From Caryophanales bacterium (GTDB lineage Bacteria > Bacillota_I > Bacilli_A > RF39 > UBA660): a stretch of 7,842 nt of DNA. Numbering within the stretch: position 1 is the stretch's first letter; every line of letters starts with the position of its first letter. The translations under genes were made by a program, and so were the position numbers. Where the stretch lies: the NCBI GenBank assembly GCA_016282415.1, contig JAEEKO010000055.1, positions 1 through 7,842 on the forward strand. Direction: 5' to 3'. This document shows positions 5,473 to 7,842 of this stretch, piece after piece. Under the pieces are notes generated by a model. That model searched no databases and was not told the origin of the DNA. It saw only the letters and a program-made list of their open reading frames with translations.

Positions 5473-6819
5473 TTGGATGATGATAAATTATGGAATCAAT
5501 TTAATACAGCTATAATTGAAGAAGTAAGTCCGATAACTTACAATAGTTGGATTAAAAATTTAAAGTTATTATCAAGAGATGATAACAAATTATATATAGA
5601 GATTCCAATGGAAATATATGAAACAACATTAAAACCAAATATATCAACCTTTGAAAAAATATTTTACAATTTAACTGGAATAAATTATGAAATAATATTT
5701 AAACTAGCTGATAAAAAAAATATTGAAGAAAAAACAAATGTTGATAACTACGAAGATATTAACAATTATGAACTATGGCAAACTAATTTAAATCCTAATT
5801 TAAACTTTGATAATTTTATAGTAGGGGAATCAAATAATTTTGCAAAAACTGCAGCAATGCATGTTGCACAAAATCCTGGTACTATATACAATCCATTATT
5901 CATATATGGAAGAAGTGGAATAGGTAAAACTCATTTAATGCATGCAATTGGTAATTACATTGTTAAAAATACAAAATTAAAAGTTTTATATACAACTAGT
6001 GAAGAATTTATGAATGATTACACTGGTATTTCTTATACCAATAGTGAAGATAAATTTAACTATGTTAATAATTTTAAAAATAAATATCGAAATATTGATG
6101 TATTAATTATTGATGATATTCAATACTTAGTAGGGGCGGAAAAAACCCAACAAGAATTTTTTAATACTTTTAATACCCTACATCAAGCAAATAAACAAAT
6201 TATTATAAGTTCTGACCGATCTCCAGAGGATTTTAAAAAATTGGAAGATCGTTTAAAATCCAGATTTTCTTGGGGATTACCAGTGGATATTTATCCACCA
6301 GACTTTGATTTAAGATGTCGTATTATTAAAAGTAAAATTGAAAGATATAATATTCCAATAAATATTGATAATGATGTTATTGAATATATTGCAAATATAA
6401 GTCAAACTGATGTAAGAAGTTTGGAAGGTGCAATTAACCGTTTATTTGCATATACAACAATGACTCTAGCTAAAAATATTAATTTAGAAATTGCCAAAGA
6501 AGCTTTAGGAGATTATTCAAGTAAAGATATCTACAATGTTACCGATATTAATCACATTCAAAAAGTAGTTGCTGAATACTATGGTATCACTGTAGAAATG
6601 TTAAAAGGTAAAAAAAGAACCATAAATATTGCATTTCCAAGACAAGTTGCAATGTATTTATGTCGAATGTTAACTGAAGAATCATTTATTAAAATTGGAT
6701 TAGAATTTGGAGCTCGTGATCATTCAACAGTAATGCATAACTTTGAAAAGATTCAAGAGGATTTAAAAACTGATGAAAAATTACAAGAAGATATTAAAAA
6801 TATTAAAGCTAAAATGTAA
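5473..6819 (+). CDS. dnaA: DnaA, chromosomal replication initiator (TTG start)
   Basis: A 448-residue DnaA, near the 446 of Bacillus subtilis. Domain I (about 1-80) begins with DDDKLWNQF and contains the ITYNSWIKNL helix region; domain II is a short linker (about 81-105). Domain III is the AAA+ ATPase: NPLFIYGRSGIGKTHL holds Walker A (146-153), Walker B is LIIDDIQ (211-217), sensor I lies in IIISSDRSP (243-251), the arginine finger is in LKSRFSWGL (R264), and sensor II is R315 in TDVRSLEGA. Domain IV carries KKRTINIAFPRQVAMYL and the DNA-contact signature RDHSTVMH (415-422). The open frame extends 21 codons further upstream (from 5410), but that extension runs through a DnaA box and lacks a ribosome site, while GGGGTGA precedes the TTG. 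Walker A reads GRSGIGKT where most DnaA proteins have GG.GLGKT; the pattern GxxGxGKT is kept. Followed by dnaN after a 130-nt origin segment. Confidence 0.97.
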   Translation: MDDDKLWNQFNTAIIEEVSPITYNSWIKNLKLLSRDDNKLYIEIPMEIYETTLKPNISTFEKIFYNLTGINYEIIFKLADKKNIEEKTNVDNYEDINNYELWQTNLNPNLNFDNFIVGESNNFAKTAAMHVAQNPGTIYNPLFIYGRSGIGKTHLMHAIGNYIVKNTKLKVLYTTSEEFMNDYTGISYTNSEDKFNYVNNFKNKYRNIDVLIIDDIQYLVGAEKTQQEFFNTFNTLHQANKQIIISSDRSPEDFKKLEDRLKSRFSWGLPVDIYPPDFDLRCRIIKSKIERYNIPINIDNDVIEYIANISQTDVRSLEGAINRLFAYTTMTLAKNINLEIAKEALGDYSSKDIYNVTDINHIQKVVAEYYGITVEMLKGKKRTINIAFPRQVAMYLCRMLTEESFIKIGLEFGARDHSTVMHNFEKIQEDLKTDEKLQEDIKNIKAKM

Positions 6820-6850
6820 TTGTGAATAATTACAAAGTTATTAACAATTA
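6817..6850. repeat. Inverted repeat at the dnaA stop, two opposed DnaA-box-like sites
   Basis: Arms 6817-6829 and 6838-6850 are 13 bp and pair at 12 of 13 positions around an 8-nt loop. The left arm contains a TTATTCACA box on the minus strand (6821-6829) and the right a weaker TTATTAACA on the plus strand (6838-6846). The left arm includes the dnaA stop codon. No T-run follows on the plus strand, so I read it as a DnaA-binding pair and not a terminator. Confidence 0.6.
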
Positions 6851-6940
6851 AAATTACAAAAAAATACTAAAAAATAGACAAAAAAATAAGTTATCCACTT
6901 ATCAACATTATTATTACTATTATTATAAAAAAAGAAAGAA
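6821..6940. other. oriC, downstream part with probable unwinding site (dnaA-dnaN intergenic)
   Basis: This stretch holds a minus-strand box at 6821-6829, a weak one at 6838-6846, an A-rich tract (about 6848-6889), two plus-strand boxes head to tail at 6891-6899 (TTATCCACT) and 6899-6907 (TTATCAACA), then TTA/CTA triplets and an A-rich run. In Bacillus subtilis the same interval is the half of the origin where DNA melts. I infer that DnaA loaded on the tandem boxes melts the DNA to their right, towards dnaN. Confidence 0.85.
6908..6925 (+). other. DnaA-trio array next to the tandem boxes
   Basis: Six consecutive triplets TTA TTA TTA CTA TTA TTA follow the last DnaA box with no gap. Read 3' to 5' on the other strand they are AAT AAT AAT GAT AAT AAT, the DnaA-trio pattern (3'-G/A-A-T-5') shown in Bacillus subtilis to guide DnaA onto single-stranded DNA. 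An A-rich stretch follows. The only caution is that TTA repeats arise easily in DNA this AT-rich; position and phase make the match convincing. Confidence 0.75.
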
Positions 6941-6949
6941 GTGAAGAAG

Positions 6950-7842
6950 ATGAAATTTACAATTAATAAAAATGAATTATTAAAAAATTTAAATATCGTA
7001 ACAAAAGCTATTTCAAGTAAAAATGTAATTCCTATATTAAATGGTATTATGTTTGATTTAACAAATAATGGACTTGAATTAACAGCTAGTGATTCAGAGT
7101 TAACAATTAAAACATTTATAAACAAGGAAAATATTATAAATATTGAAAAAACTGGTAAAGTAATTGTACCAAGTAAATTTATTTTAGATATTATTAGAAA
7201 GATGCCAAATGATGAAATTAATTTTGAATTATTTGAAGGTTATAAATTAAAAATATATACCGATATTAATAATTATAATTTAAATTGTTATGATGCATCA
7301 GAATTTCCAAATATAAAAATTGAAGAAAGTAAAACTCCATTAGTATTTACAATTAAAGATTTTAAACAAATGATTGAACAAACAGTATTTGCAATTTCTA
7401 CACAAGAATTAAGACCTTTATTAACTGGAGTAAATATTCATGTTATTAATAATATTATGGAAGTAGTAGCAACTGATTCTTATCGTTTAGCTAAGAAAAC
7501 AGTAAAAATATCTACAAAAAATACTGATGAAATTAATATTATTATTCCAGGTAAAAATTTAATAGAATTATTAAAGACATTTGATGATTTAGAAAATAAT
7601 ATTGAATTACATATTTTTAATAATAAAGTTATATTTAAATTTAATAATGTTTTATTTCAAAGTAATTTATTAAATGGTACTTATCCAAATACTTCTAACT
7701 TAATTCCTAATGAATTTAGTATTACTACAAATGTTGATATTAGTAATTATAATGCTGCAATTGATCGTGCTAGTTTATTAACACAAGGTAAAGATAAAAA
7801 TGTAGTAATTATGAATATTAAAAATAATAATATGTTAATAAC
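6950..7842 (+). CDS. dnaN: DnaN, DNA polymerase III beta sliding clamp, N-terminal part
   Basis: The first 297 codons of the beta clamp; the gene continues past the right edge. The clamp is a ring-shaped dimer that holds the replicative polymerase on DNA. The sequence opens MKFTINKNELLKNLNIVTKAI and continues with IPILNGIMFDL (27-37) and GLELTASDSELTI (41-53), typical of domain 1. Domain 2 shows TQELRPLLTGVNI (151-163) and ATDSYRLAKKTV (174-185), the usual TDSHRLA-type motif with Tyr for His. LLNGTYPNTSNLIP (240-253) matches the conserved region leading to domain 3. The ATG at 6950 is preceded by a purine-rich AGAAGTGAAGAAG, a weaker ribosome site than those of its neighbours. No stop or frameshift is seen. 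About four fifths of a normal 365-380-residue clamp is present. It is probably co-transcribed with dnaA; I see no convincing promoter in the gap. Confidence 0.96.
   Translation, partial: MKFTINKNELLKNLNIVTKAISSKNVIPILNGIMFDLTNNGLELTASDSELTIKTFINKENIINIEKTGKVIVPSKFILDIIRKMPNDEINFELFEGYKLKIYTDINNYNLNCYDASEFPNIKIEESKTPLVFTIKDFKQMIEQTVFAISTQELRPLLTGVNIHVINNIMEVVATDSYRLAKKTVKISTKNTDEINIIIPGKNLIELLKTFDDLENNIELHIFNNKVIFKFNNVLFQSNLLNGTYPNTSNLIPNEFSITTNVDISNYNAAIDRASLLTQGKDKNVVIMNIKNNNMLI

Noticed and set aside
6817..6850. Intrinsic terminator after dnaA
   Set aside because: The inverted repeat is real but is followed by A-rich rather than T-rich sequence on the coding strand, and its arms are DnaA boxes.
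6875..6929. A separate dnaN promoter
   Set aside because: TATTAT and TATAAA sequences exist near 6918-6929, but no -35 element is found at 16-18 nt spacing; AT-rich DNA gives such -10 matches by chance.
6841..7125. Minus-strand open frame of 94 codons
   Set aside because: It is antisense to the start of dnaN and the origin boxes; its Phe/Asn/Ile-rich translation is what A-rich coding DNA gives when read backwards.

Overview
The window spans the chromosomal replication origin of a very AT-rich Gram-positive bacterium. By gene content and order it is a low-GC Firmicute of the Bacilli / uncultured Mollicutes-like kind; I cannot name the genus. The order mnmG - (two extra genes) - mnmE - jag/khpB - yidC - rnpA - rpmH <- oriC -> dnaA - dnaN is the classic Firmicutes origin neighbourhood. 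A lipoprotein-type YidC, a Jag/KhpB protein and a 448-residue DnaA agree with this. All eight stop codons visible are TAA or TAG, none is TGA, and every tryptophan checked is TGG, so the genetic code cannot be decided from this window.

Left arm (minus strand, 1-5170): a tightly packed leftward operon starts at a strong promoter (5201-5229). It begins with rpmH (ribosomal protein L34, GTG start, 41 residues, easily missed) and rnpA (RNase P protein). The yidC start overlaps the rnpA stop by 8 nt. Then come khpB/jag, mnmE, a class A beta-lactamase-like serine hydrolase, a GNAT acetyltransferase, and the first 131 codons of mnmG. Hairpins followed by T-runs lie at the rpmH/rnpA and jag/mnmE junctions and look like leaky terminators. 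The hydrolase and GNAT genes sit between mnmE and mnmG, which are often neighbours, and are the accessory part of the window.

Origin (about 5171-5472 and 6820-6949): the origin is bipartite, with DnaA boxes on both sides of dnaA. Upstream are at least nine 9-mers matching or one base from TTATCCACA, one of them perfect. They are interleaved with the divergent rpmH and dnaA promoters, which suggests autoregulation. Downstream, between dnaA and dnaN, two head-to-tail boxes run straight into six TTA/CTA triplets of the DnaA-trio type and an A-rich tract, which is the expected unwinding site.

Right arm (plus strand, 5473-7842): dnaA starts at a TTG, downstream of the longest open frame. It is followed by the first 297 codons of dnaN. 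Genes on each side point away from the origin, so they are co-directional with replication. Together the genes start replication (DnaA, beta clamp), build the translation apparatus (L34, RNase P, MnmE/MnmG tRNA wobble modification), and insert membrane proteins (YidC). I see no RNA genes, CRISPR arrays or insertion sequences. No radically new system is apparent; the most unusual items are the hydrolase/GNAT pair, the shortened L34 and the well-resolved origin architecture.
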